A DNA stretch of 64,000 nt, taken from Bryopsis sp. KO-2023. Its lineage: Eukaryota > Chlorophyta > Ulvophyceae > Bryopsidales > Bryopsidaceae. A program made the translations under genes and the position numbers. The DNA lies in NCBI GenBank assembly GCA_030272585.1, contig BSYQ01000008.1, forward strand, positions 2,356,001 through 2,420,000, given 5' to 3'. Positions 33,485-46,800 of this stretch are shown one piece after another; positions within the stretch are counted from its first letter, which is position 1, and each line of letters opens with the position of its first letter. The notes under the pieces are model-generated. The model worked only from the letters and a program-made list of their open reading frames with translations, was not told the DNA's origin and made no database searches.

Positions 33485-34833
33485 CGTGTTCCGAACAACG
33501 CTCAAAACGACCCCCCTCTTTTTGCTTTTTCTGCTCGTCTTTTTTTTCCCCCTCCACACACGAGCTCCGTCTTTTCGTTTCGCTCCACGAACTACTCCTT
33601 TGGAGGCTTCGATCGGCTTTTCTTTGACCAAACCAGGCAAAACGACCCTTCGTGGTTTTAACCCCGCTTTTCTCTCGTCGGGTTCTTTTTTCCTTTTCTG
33701 TTTTTTTCTTTTCCCGCTTCTGGAAAAGGAGCGGCCCAAGGCCGGTCAACGCGCAGGGAACAGATGCGACTCCAGTAACACCGCCCCCCCCTCTTTGACA
33801 CACTAAACGACGCGGGCTGTCGTTGATAATATCCTTGGTCTCCACGACGCCGTACCCGAGCGTCTTGTATGTGTGAGTTTTTCAAACCTAATGAGCGCGA
33901 CTCCCGGCCTCTCGGACGATTCGACCCGTTGATGAACGAAAAATTGGGACGGGTGGTTATTATTACGTGGCATGGTTGCTCGAGTGCAAGGCGGATGCGA
34001 AGCTTGCGACGAGTTGAGTGTCGAGCTGGTTTTTTTTTGGAGGGGGGGGAGTCGCGGAATCGGCAAGACCAAAGCTTTGGCGTAGAAAAGATATCGGGAT
34101 TTTCCGTACGGGAATTGGGCGGAGGGTTAAGTACTTTGCGAATAATGGCATCATTCACGGGGCAAATGGAAAAAAGTTCAGAAACGCTCCACAGCGGGTC
34201 GAAGCAGCGGAGTCCAGAGGGAAGCATTGGCGTTGGGAAGGGACACCAGCCGAATCCGCTCGATATGAGCCGCGCGCGTTGTGCGACTTTTGAGCGTGAA
34301 CGCACGCTTGCCTCTCTCTCTCCCCACAAAAAAAAAAAACAGAATATATTTATTGAGAGGGAATTCGATTCGCTTGATTTCTGCCCAACATCTAGGGTTT
34401 GGTTTGTGGCCTTGGGCGAAAAAATTCTTTCCTTTGCTCAGCAAAAACTGGGAAATTTCCCGGAGTGTTTTTTTTTTGTGTCTCGTTTTGCGATTTTTGA
34501 AGGGGCGACGAAACGAACATCCAAGAATTGCCACACAGGATAGCTACAAGTTGTGAACCTCTGCCTACCTACGAAAACCGACCTCTTTTTTCATTCACCA
34601 AAATCCTGCACAAATTGAGTGGCTGTATTTGTGTTTTTAACTATAATCATCCATGCAATCCCTCCTCCTACTACTACTAAGGCTCCTTTTTTTTTCTTTT
34701 TTTTTTGGTTTTCATTTCCCCTCCATTATAAAATCGCCCTGTCTGTCAAAACGATATCCCCGATATATTTGAAAACAGAAAAAGAATATGAGAAAAAAAA
34801 TGATTTTCTTTTCATGGAAAAGATGTGCATGCT
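33485..34833. other. Spacer, MRG15 start / NUP205 end
   Basis: The half nearest MRG15 (33485-34300) is GC-richer and holds its promoter. Several open frames overlap on both strands here, including a 224-codon one at 33869-34543 that has no recognisable domain; I read them as by-products of the base composition. The rest should contain the NUP205 3' UTR. Confidence 0.4.
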
Positions 34834-37800
34834 CTATCTTCGTATGAATGTCATGTGTTCTTGCATTTGCACGTATTTTTTCAAAACGCCCCAAGCATCA
34901 TCCACTTCTTTGAATCCGGCAGCACTCCTAGGTCCTATGGCCAATGTTCTCTCAAGAATTGGCCCGACGTCCTGTTCAGTGGCAACACAATAGCTTTAAC
35001 CAAAAATTAAAAATAACAGAAAAAAAAAATCACCAATGTCACTCTTTTGCACAGTGGACGGGTTATGTGGCGGTTTGACCTGATGTAATCTCCAAAAAAA
35101 CAAAAAAGTCTACAAAAAGCTGGTCGATTGATCATTCCCTCGATAGCTGGAAGTAAAAAATAAAATAAAAAATCCGATGAAAAAAATATCATTTTGTTGG
35201 TTCCGCGGATGGCCATTCAAAAAATTTTGAGATGATCGGGTCGAGGTCTATTCCGAGTTCTTTTTTTTTTTTGGTTTTCAACATGATGCCTGCGAACATT
35301 GCTGAAAGCAGTGTTCAATCCACCAATTTGAAAAAAAAAATATAATGGGGCCTCGAATGGCTTGTGACTAAAAATAGTTATTCCCTGTCGGTTTCTACTC
35401 AAGAGATTCTTTTCCTTTGCTAAAAAAGTCGTGCCGTTGCATATGCACCGACCGTTGATAATCGCTGAGCAAGGTCTCCCTTTCTTATTCGATTTTGCTC
35501 TTCGGGGGTGCCGCCCTGATAGCCCCTCTTGAAATCGCCCACCAGAGCATATATTCCCAGCCGACAGCAATTCAGCAAAAGATAAAGTCTGTCATCCAGT
35601 AATCTTGAATACCGTTGAACCTCCGACGAATTTTCAGCCCCATTCTATAAGGAAAAAAAAAAAAGGTTGAGAAAAAAAAAAGAGTGAATAAACTAAACAC
35701 ATGAACCAAGAAAAGAAGTTACGAAAGAGAAAAAAATACTGAGAAATTATTCTTTAAAAAAAAATAAAAAATTGATAGATTTCAATACATTCTTTTCAGC
35801 AGACGGTATGGCAAAGGGGGAAGCTTCCCCCCCCCCCTCTTCCCCAAGGACGAAAAAAAGAACCAAAAACAGGAATATAAAATAAATAAAGACTGAATGA
35901 ACTGGATGAACTGTGCAAAATACAGCATAACTTTATGGGACATACCGCTTCTCGATATTTGATCTTTTCTTTCAAAAGATCCGCAACATCCAGAAGAGAT
36001 TGCTGAATGCCCTCTTTCAGCAAATTGGGGTTCGGAACATCGACTGCTCCTAATAAACATTAAAAAAAAAAAAATGTCACGAACAGTTTTTTTTCTTATC
36101 TTATTAAAAAAAAACACTGCAATGAGGATATGGCTCAGGCATATCAAGAATGACAAGCCAACAAAAACTTGCAAAAAAGGATCAATTTTTCTTTGATGAT
36201 GATGTTTTCTTGATTGCAATCCTGACTTCAAAAGGAGAATTTCCGTGCATATATATATATATAAATGTTACAAATAAACAAAATCATACTTTTAAAACGC
36301 ATTGACACTGTTTTTTTTGTTTTTTTTTTAATGCAAAGTGCACCCTTTGGCCGACTCACACTTCCAAGTGCCATACTCATGTCATGAATAATCTTTGCAA
36401 TTTACTTTTCTATATTTTTTTTTAAGTTTCTACATTATTTATCTTTTTTTTTATTATTTCTTCATTTATCTTTTTTCACAATTTTTTGAATCTTTTTTTT
36501 TTTGCATTTTTTTTTCTTGCTGTACCTGCGCTACTCATCCTATTGACTTGGATGTGAAGGATGGCATTGTGATAATAAGACAATAGCTCTTTTCTGAAAC
36601 TCCAGATCGCCTCGCCCGTGCTGTTTACCCTCCCAGTAATGGACCGAGACATCGCCGAATGAACGAACGGACTGCTGGAGGAGGCAGCCAAACAACAGAA
36701 AGACTCCGCTGCCCTGTTCACTCCATCATGCAGCCTGTCTCGAACGTCCGAGCGGAAATTCTCCATTCCGATGACTGACAGGATTTTGACAACCGAGGTT
36801 GCGATTTCCATGTCAGACTCTGTCGGCTCCCAATCGCCCCACTCTGTCGATCGTTGAAGGGAAAAAAAAAAAGCAACAATGAAATCCAGGTTGTTTTGTA
36901 TATACATCCAGACAATGTTTTGGATTGTATGAGGGCATCGGAAGCAAAAACAGCAACAAGATGTTTCTAAATCTGGAAAAAAAAGAGATCTTTATGTGTA
37001 TGTTTTTTCCCATTATTTATACAAAAAGAAAATTATTTCATTAATTGGAATCCGTCATTATTCCCAAAATAATAATGAAGGAAGAATTACGAATGAAAGA
37101 TTCGAATCAACACACGATCAATTTTCCACTAGAAACCCCCGAAAAACCCAAAATAATAATGCCACTTCAGAACATGCTGTTTTTTTTTTTTTCCCTGCCT
37201 CCGACCACTCACTCAGCGAACAAGCCTTCAGCATAATGGCCCGAAATTTGTTGCAATATCGCTCCATAACTCCGGCAGCCCTTTTTTTGGCATCCCCGAA
37301 TCCTTGCAGCCCAGACACCACCCCTTCGATAATCCTCAAACTGAATTTCACCACCCTTTCCAGTTTCGAGAACACGGCGATTTCTTGGGGGCTGCGCGCG
37401 GGCCATTCCTCCGGAAGGCATTCGAAAACGTCGCTTCCACACACCCTCTCGATCACTTGGTGGCGATTCATTATGCATGCGATTTCGGCGCCGTTGTCGG
37501 GACCACCTTGGATTCGAACGGAGTTAATTCAAGCTTTAGATGAATGAATGAATGTTTAATCTACATTAGGCAAACTTGCCCAACGAAGGCCGTCCACAAC
37601 GAGGTAAGCAAGCTTTAAGATATCTATGTATATATTTTCTTCTCAAAGGGCTGCACTCAGCCTTTTGGTTTTCTGTGAAATAATATTTTTTGAGTGTTTC
37701 TACATTGCCCTTCTATGGGGAAAAAAAAAATAAAAAATGTTTGCGTATGGATCTCTGTTTAATTTTTTTTAAATCAAAACTCCCTGCATATCTTAGAAAA

Positions 37801-40800
37801 GAAACAAACAATACTAAGAAGAAAATAGATATTGAAATGATAAAAACCAAAAAATTAAATCAAACAAAAAATGAAAAGGTAAAGAAGTAAAATAAAAATA
37901 TATAAATTGTCAAGAAAAAAATAACCTGCACATTTTTGTCCACAAATGTATTTTCTCTCCCGAAATGCACTTATATATATATATAAGTGGATTCGACTAC
38001 CAAAAAATAGGTTTCGAAAGGCTAGATATACTCAATTCGAAGCCCTTTTTTTTCTCTGAAAAAAAAAACGCTTCACAATTCAAAAACCAACCCACCCAAT
38101 ATATATATATATATAACTTCCCCCCATGTTGTGTTCATACTCCCCACCTGCGCTGACCATCTCTTGTATCAGTTCCAGCCTGGCTACCACACCGAATTCG
38201 ATTTCTTGTGGGGCTCCAGGCACCAACCAGGACATCACCCCATTCTTCAACCAGCCACAGGCTTCGTAGTAAACGTTGCTTTTCGCCAGCAAGGTTTCCA
38301 CCATTGCGATCGATCCTTCCGCCGACACCACCTCTTTCAGCGTTTGCAGAGCGACCAATTGATGTTGCTGTGGGAAAGCCAAAAAGGGGGGGGGGGGGGG
38401 GGGTAAAACACACAGAAAAGAAAAGAAAAAATTGTACTGAATATGCGTTATGGGGAAAAATAAGGTTGCTGAACAGAAAGCTAGCTGGGAACCCAAAAAT
38501 TGAAGCGGGGTGAATATTCAAGCTCCAAGTGGTAAACGTTTAAAAAAAAAACAAAAAAAAGCCTGTGCTATTTTCATTCATAGAAAGTTGCTTTTCTTTT
38601 TCTCTGTGTTTGCTGCCTAGATGGTGCCACAATCAACAGGTGAAATCCTCCCAGCATTGAAACGTTGGTTAAGACTTTCCCAGTCTGTATACATTCAGAA
38701 ACCTGTCTTTTTCCCTCCTCCCCCCCCCCCCCCAAAAAAAAAAGCTTTTTGGGGGAGTATTCTTGATAAATATGGTAACTTGTGAAATAGATCCCTCCTC
38801 ACCATTCCTGCAGACTCGTCGTTGATCTCTGCTTCCAGAATTTGAACGATTTCCAGCCCCACTTGCCGAATGAACGCCGAATTTTGCACCAGGAGGGGGA
38901 AGCCAGGCGAGGAATCGTATCTCGACATCGACAGGAACAGAAACATGGAAGACATCAAAAGGGAGCGGCCTTGTTCGCTCAAGCGGGAATTGTCCATCCT
39001 CAGAATGGTGGTCAAACCAGACATGAAAGGAGGGGCCTCCGGCAGCAGCATCAAATCTACATCGTTTCGATATGCACACTCAAAAATTCAGTTCGAAAAT
39101 TGCGCGTTGGAGAGAGGTTTGGCCTCTTTTTTTCTTTTTTTCCAAAATATTTTGAATCCGATGCTTTGAAATTGGTTTTTGTGAGATGATTGCCCCTTGG
39201 TTTTTTTTGGAGCAAGGATGGTGGTTCTTCGGGTTGAAAAAAAAAAAGAACTAGCAGATTTTAGTGTGGTCTTTTTGCCCTTCACAAAGCAAACATTAAA
39301 GAAAAAAAACAAACACGTATCGTAGTAAAAGCCAGCCGATTATTTTTTCTTTACCCCCTCCCTTCCCTCCCCTCCCCCCCCAAAAAAAAAACTGTATGCA
39401 CGCACCTGTTATTTCGCTTCTCGTCACGATGGCTTCTTTGCTAAGTCTGACCATTATGGCATGCAGAAGCCGGGCCACAGGGAACGTCAATTTAGAAGAG
39501 TCTGACTCCACCATCACCTGCCCCAGGCAAACATAACCAGCTTAGACAAAAAAAAACCACAGAGCCCCCAAGTTTTTCACATTTCTCTGTCCACAGATCA
39601 TAAAAAGATATTCTTATATTTTATATATATATATATATATATTTTTTTTGGGGGGGGGGGGTAAAACACCTCCAACTTACATTCATGGCCACCAACCCCA
39701 AATGCACCAGCAACTGAGTGGCCGTGAATTTCTTGCCCGCATGGCAGACGCTGACTAGGATGCCCCATCGTTTGTCGACGGCCGTGGAAATCACTTCGAA
39801 GCAAGCATTCAGGCACTCCACAGCTGCCGACTGCATTCTGATGTGGGCATTGTAAGCCATGGCGAAGGAGCAAATCTGGGTGCACCCCTTTTTGATATCT
39901 TCTTTGGCATTTTCGAAACTGGGTTGATGGAGTTGACATCGAGAGGAATACCTGGAAAAAAAAGGAAAGAAAAAAGGAAAAAAAATGAGTTTGTTTATCA
40001 GCCAGGGCTGGATGATGGTGGATTTGCTCTCCGAAAACAAATATCAGAATTTGTGTTTCAGAATGAACGACTGGATAAATTCTACTCACCATTTTTTTGA
40101 ATTAATTTTGTTAAATTTTGGGAGGGAGGGGGGAAAAAATTCTCAAAAGTATTCCTCTCACTCTTTTTTCCACACTTTTTTTTTTCTTTTCGGAACAGCA
40201 ATCCAAAGCAACATGTTCAGAAGTCACACTAGTAAAAAAAGTTGGGTTTTAAAACCAACTAAATATAAATAAAAAAAGATGAATAAATAAATGAATTCGC
40301 CTCACCAAGCTTCCAATTTTTTCCCCAAAACATGGTAGTCGTAGAATTTGATCCCCGTGATTGACTTGTACATTATGCCCCCATCTTCTAAAAGCGTGTT
40401 TGACAGACGCAGGATTTCGAGCGGGCCCCCCACATCGCCCCCATGCTCCTCCACAGCAGCTTTGCTTTTATCCGATACGAATTCCTCGATGGTAGGGCAG
40501 TCTCTTCCCACCAGAACTTGCTTCATTATTGTGGTGAAAGGCACCCCATTTGAATCTGTGTTTTTTCGAAGGTAGAAAAAAAAAAATTGAAAAATGAAAA
40601 AAAATTAAATTAAAATTACAAAACTAGACTTTTGCACGTCAAAAACTAATAATGCTGCAGCATTTCACTGAAAAAAAAAGAAAAAAACATGAAAAACATG
40701 AAAACAATCTGTCGCCCCCGCTCATTGAAAAACAAATTTAATCAGGCAGACAAAAAAAATAAAAAAGATATCAACCAAAAATAAATTAATAATAATAATA

Positions 40801-43800
40801 ATAAATTAAGAAACAAGCGAAAAAACGGTGCTCTCTTACCGTCCTCCTCCTTCACTCCGAAAAGTCGTTTCAACATTTCTCGACAAACCCCAGTATCCTC
40901 CTCCTCCACCCCCGGCCTCAAAATCGACAGCCCCTTGGTCTGAATTTCCAGCAAACATGCCCGGCTCTGCACTTCTATCCAATCACGTGGTGTTTGAGGT
41001 CGATTTTCCATCAAATCCTCATAATCAGGCAAATGATCCAACAGCATTTCGTAAGATTCCGACCTCAGCAAGCTGATCAGCCCGGGGGCCGTGTCCGGAT
41101 TTCTCGCCAATTCTCGAATGACTTCTAAGCAACTCACGTACAGATGGGGTTTCACGGCGGATAACCTGCAACACCATCAACGGGGCAAAATAAATTGTTT
41201 GAAAAAAACAAAAACATATATTCATAGAGACAGAACGAGGAGTTATTTAGAAAAAAAATAAAATAATAAAATAATAATAAAAGGAAAAAGGAAAATTAAA
41301 TAAAAAATATTTACTTCAAATGTTTTCTCTCTTCCATCAGGGCAAGATAAAAGTATATACTCAAAAAAAGTTGGTGAAGTTATGTGTTTTTCGATTGACG
41401 TTATTTTACACAAGGCCAAAAGGCTGAGGGCATCCCGTTCATGGAAATGTGTTTTAGGCTGAACTTATACGTGCATATATATATATATAGATGAATGAAT
41501 ATATTAAAATGCCCCGGAAAAAAAAAAAAAAAAGCTGCACAGTGTCTCCCACAGTTGAACAGAAATTGATTCACGACTTACGTGCCATTTATGCATTCTA
41601 GAATGACGATGAGGCAATTGTTCCCCCTGGATGTCGATAAACCTGTGGCTCTGATGGAGTCCAAGCCTCCACCAACATCGAAGCCGCACAGCAAATGACT
41701 GATATTGACGCTCCGTTTGGAGATGTTTTCCAGAAGCACCCGCAAAATCAGAGCCGCTCTCAAATCAGACGAAGGAGCAGCTGGAAAATACACAATCAGA
41801 AAGGCTCTTAATGAAATAATAATATCCAAAAATAAGGGATTAAAAAAGAAAAGAAAAGAAAAGAAAAAAAGGGCACAGGGGAAAGTGCCCCAGTTTTTGA
41901 TACTGGTGGTTTCGTTCTAAAAATGTACATTTCTTTCCTCCATCCTCAAATCAGTCTGTCAGGAAGCCCGATTCAAAAAATATCTATTATTAGTAGGACA
42001 CCCATCCTTCTTGTTTATATTTCTTTCCTTATCCACCCCACCCCCCCACACTTTTTTTGTTCTGTTGGTTTTTACCTGTGCTTTCCATGTCTTCTATTGC
42101 TCGGGGCTGGTAGAGGCCATCGTTCAATGCCCAAGCCACCCCTTCTTTGAATATCGATACTTCTTTTAAAAACCTGCCGTTCGTGCTGAAAACATCCATG
42201 AAAGCGTTGAGCCTTTTGGCCAGATTTCTGGCGATGCTCACGGCCTCCGCTTGCACTGGACTGAAAGGCACGCTGACGTACTCCAGCATGCAAAACAACT
42301 CTTCTCTATATACAAAGAGAACGACCAAAATAAAAAAGTAAAAATAAAAAAACAAATCCCCCCCAAAAAAAACACATTCAGTCCATCAACTGAAACCACA
42401 GTTGATGCAAGTATCGCTCGTTTGCTACATGGGGTCAGCATCAATAAAACTGATTTTGAAAAAAATGAAAAGAAAAAAAAAATGAAAGCATAAAATGGAA
42501 AAAAAAAGTGAACCCGAAGAGATATATAGGTATATTCCTCATAGTAATTTTCCGATTAAAAACTCCAGCACGACCAGGATGCAACTGTGTAAATCAACTT
42601 AACGGGGGGTCGCACCTTCCCACTGAAACTCAACCCCCCCCCCCCAAAAAAAACATAAAAAATAAAATAAAAAAATAAAAATACTTTTATCACTAATAAA
42701 ATAAAATAAATAAAATTCGACCTCTTCTTTTTGTTCTTTTTCTGAATTACCTTTGCATGGCCATGAGCAGCTGATCCAAAGAGGACAGGCCTCCGACAGA
42801 CACGCTTTCTTCAACCCCTTTGAGAAAATTCAAATCGAAATCAAACACCGTTCTGAGCAAACTCAGCGCCCCGACGACGGCTTCCAGTTTGGCATTCTTC
42901 AATTTCAATTTGCTCAGCGGCTCCGCTTTGAACTCTTGAATGCTGCTGGAAAGGACTTGAGCTATCGTCGGCAAAATCCTCCCACCACCTGCGATTGCAG
43001 AAATTAACATTTTAGACACCGAAAACCTCTGACATACCCTGGCAATGATTCAAGGTTTTTTTTTCCCAACTCCAAAATTCTGAAAAGAATCGCCTGGAGG
43101 CTTCTTCCACCATGCAATCGAGCGGTGGGGGTCTGCAACCATTCACCGAAATACTAGCACGTGTTTTATTTAGGACAATTGGTAGTCGGAATTGTGAAAC
43201 AACACTACTGGTCAAAACAATATCACACAGTCCAACTTTTACTGTCACACAGTCCACACTTTTACTGTCACACAGACCACACTTTTAATATCGCACAGTT
43301 CACGCTTTCAATGCCCCACAGTTCACACTTTTTCCCAGCCAAACAACTGCTGGCTAGGGAAAAGGTGCCTTTCACGCTTTCGTACCGAGAATATCTTTCA
43401 TCACAGTATATCCTGGTGGCGTGTCACTACCCCCCTTCAGGCAAACTATGCGAACGATTTCGGGAGTGAATCTTGCATTCTCCACTGCAAGCCGCAAGTG
43501 TGTGAAGCATCCTGCCAATAATTCCCATTGCTGTATTGGGGATCTTGACGAGCAATAAAAAAGGGAAAAGAAAATTATTCATTTGGAAATGTGGAAGAAG
43601 AAAAAAAAATGATTTGATTTGCAGGTGAAGGATGTGAGTCCCGTTTTTTCTTATCTATGATGAAACCAGCGATTTGAAAAACGAAAAAATTGATAGTTTG
43701 GGAAAAGGGACGACCGAGATGTATTGTAAAAAAAGTCTTTTCGCCTGGATTTAATACAATAAAAAAATGAAAATAAAAAACAGACCCCCTCCCCCACCAA

Positions 43801-46800
43801 AAAAAAAGTAATAATAATAAACAGATGAGAATCCCCTCAACAGAAAAAGCAAAAAAAAAACTGTAGACAATGAACAGAAATATCTAGGAAATTCTCGAAG
43901 CAAAAAACTTGGTCAGCACAAACAAAAAAAAACGGCATTCCTAATCAACACATTCATTTCCACCATTGAAGCAATCACACGACTTACTGGAATTTGAGGT
44001 AGCGCATTCTGGGCAGGAGCCCCTCCATGACGAAAGTGGTACAATCTGCAACGACAGTTGCTTGATCGGGGACGGGATAAGCATTTTTCATCAATGCATT
44101 CATCAAATTGATGAATGCCAGGCTCTCCGGATATTCCTCAGCGGTGGCTTCGATTTGGTTCAGCTGGTACAGCAGATCATACCTGCTCAAAACCGCATTT
44201 CGCACCCCCGAATAAATCAATTAACAAATTAGGCTCATACCTCCCATTTTCCATCTGATTAAGACGTTAAGGCGTATATAGTGCATTGGAAAGCTTAAAT
44301 TCAACAGGTAAGTTTTTAAATCTCTTTTTTAGATTCTTAGATTTAAAAAAAGAAAATTTAGAAAATTTACTTGTTCCTTAGCTTCTAAGACTTTTTAAAA
44401 ATTATTAATTAGACATTTCGGAAAATAAAAATTTTGAAGCAAAATAAAAAAAAATAAATAGTGGAAGTGTAGGAATCACAAACACAAATATGAACTGACA
44501 AGAAGCTATGATCTGCACAGCTGCTGCTTTTTCTTTTTTGATTGATATTCAACAAAACAGAGAAAAAAAAAGGCGATTCTTTCGAACCTGTCGACCTTGT
44601 CTTCCTTGGCTCCCTGGAATCTCAGGATGGTTCTTTGCTTGAGGCTTTCGAGAAGGTTTCGCGCTTGATTGGTGGTCCGCCCAAAAGCAACCAGCGTTTC
44701 ATCCAGTGCAGCCTACATGCCCCACACACTGATTCACGACGATATAATACGAGGGTAAAATAAGCAATTCCACCACTTCTCAGTTGACTTCTATTTCTTC
44801 TGAACATGAAGCCCCCCCCCTTTGTTGCTGAGGCGGTGGGATGACAGACGCCACCAAATTCCAACACAGATACTCTGTCGTTTTTTAAACGAAGTTTGAT
44901 TGCTTTTCAGCAGCGGATTCCAGCACCGCAAAAATGCAAAAAAGATGAAAGCCGATGTGTTTGGAATCTGTAGCTCCCCAACTCGACCATGCTTTCCACC
45001 CCAATCATCCATCATTCGACACTATGCCCCCCCGTCGCACCAAGGCTTCCCCTCCTCCCTTCGTTTTTTTTCATTTTTTTTCATTTTTTCATTTTTTTTC
45101 AATTTTTTTCAACGTACCTTGAGTTGATGGGGGATCGGCTGGCACAACAGATGAATCAGCACATCAGTTATCTTTCGGCCGTTCAGAGGCTCCTGGTAAT
45201 CCCGCTCCAAATCATAGATCCATGTGGCAGCCGCCGCCAACGGAGCTTCAGAAAACACCTTTGTGATCAGCTGCAAATAGGCGGTGAGGCCTCTCAAATC
45301 ATATTTCCCCACTTGCTTGGCGGGGGTGAATTCGTTTCCCACGGTGGCCATTCCGAATTCGATCAAGGTTCGGATGATGAATCCCCATTGGCATTGCTCG
45401 TAACCCTCGCAGATTGCATGGAAGGAGCCTTTTTGACTCATGTAGAGTTGGTTGTGGATGCGAGTGGCGCCCTCTTCCCCCGTCGCGATGCCGCTCCACA
45501 ATGACAGGAAGCTGCAGAGAATCTATCCAAGAAAACATATCCGCTGTGATGTTTTTTCCTTACTGTTAGAAAGGGAAAGGAGTCGTTCAGTTGGGTGGTG
45601 GTTGTGCTTTTTACAGTGAAAGAATTTGAACTTAACCTTATTGAAAACCATTTTGTCCGAATTTTTTTTTGGGGGGGGGAGGGGAAAGAGACTTGAGGGC
45701 GGAAAACACTTATTTCATTTTTTTTTTTTTTGTGCGAGAATTGGGTGGGCTTAAGCAATCCATCAAAATTGATCAGAGTGGAGGAAAAACTTAGGAAAGA
45801 TATCTGGAGGAATGGGGGGGGGGGGGGGCGCAACAAAATGAGTAGTACAAATATTTCATTTCTACTCCCGATTTTTTTTTTTTTAATCTCAGTTTTTTCC
45901 ACATACATGTGATCACCTCACCTCAGGGGATTGCGACAGAAGGTTGGAGTCCGGCACCCATCCGATGAACCTCAAAACAGCTTCTGGAGGCTGCCCGAAA
46001 AGAATCAAGTCCGATCGGTGACTGTAAATCTCGGCCAAAACGTCCAGCAGCACGGAGAGATGGTCCCCTTGCTCTGCCGGCATCACTCCATCGTTGTTCC
46101 AATGAGCAGCCATCCTTTCCTGGGTTATCTTGTACATCGAATGGACTTTGCCGATGATATTCCTGACACAAAGGGCCAACCCCGGAGCGAATTCCAGTCA
46201 GAAAAAGAATGGTGTCCCAATTCTGCTGCTGTTTGAGAATCGGTGAGTAATAGGGGGGGAGAAAACTAAACCAGGATTTACTCGAAAGGCGAGAAAAACA
46301 TGCACTCACAATTGGTGATCTAACTGGCAGATTCACGGTTCATTGTCAGTCACTCATTGTTTAATTTCTGTTTTTGACCCCCCCTGCTCACTTGTTTTCG
46401 ATTTCCAAGAAATGCACCACCAGATTGTGGGCTGCCCCGATGCACAGGCCATGAATCTCAGCCTGGCATCCGTTTTCCAGATTTTCATTGAGCAGAATTT
46501 TCAGCAGGCAACCCAGCACCCCGGCATTGGAGCACTTCTTGATGGCGTCTTTACCCTCCGGGATCGTGGCTCTGTATCGGGCTTGCAAAATTCCCCAGGC
46601 AAAACGAACGATGCATCCGAACGACTCATTCCCAGGATCATCTGTGTATAAAAAAAACAAGAGACAAAGAAAGGAGTGAGAAAAAAAAGAGTAACATAAA
46701 GAGGCGGGGAAAAAGTGGAAAAAAAGAGGAAAAAAGAGGGAAAAAAGTGGGAAAAAGAGGAAAAAAAGAGGAAAAAAAGTGGAGAAAAAGTGGAGAAAAA

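Noticed and set aside
33658..34543. Overlapping 200+ codon frames on both strands upstream of MRG15
   Set aside because: Antisense shadows in GC-richer promoter sequence; no domain recognisable in either.
41405..41490. Element shared with 37640-37665 (CTCAGCCTTTTGG)
   Set aside because: The match is only about 13 bp plus weak flanks; not enough to call a repeat family.
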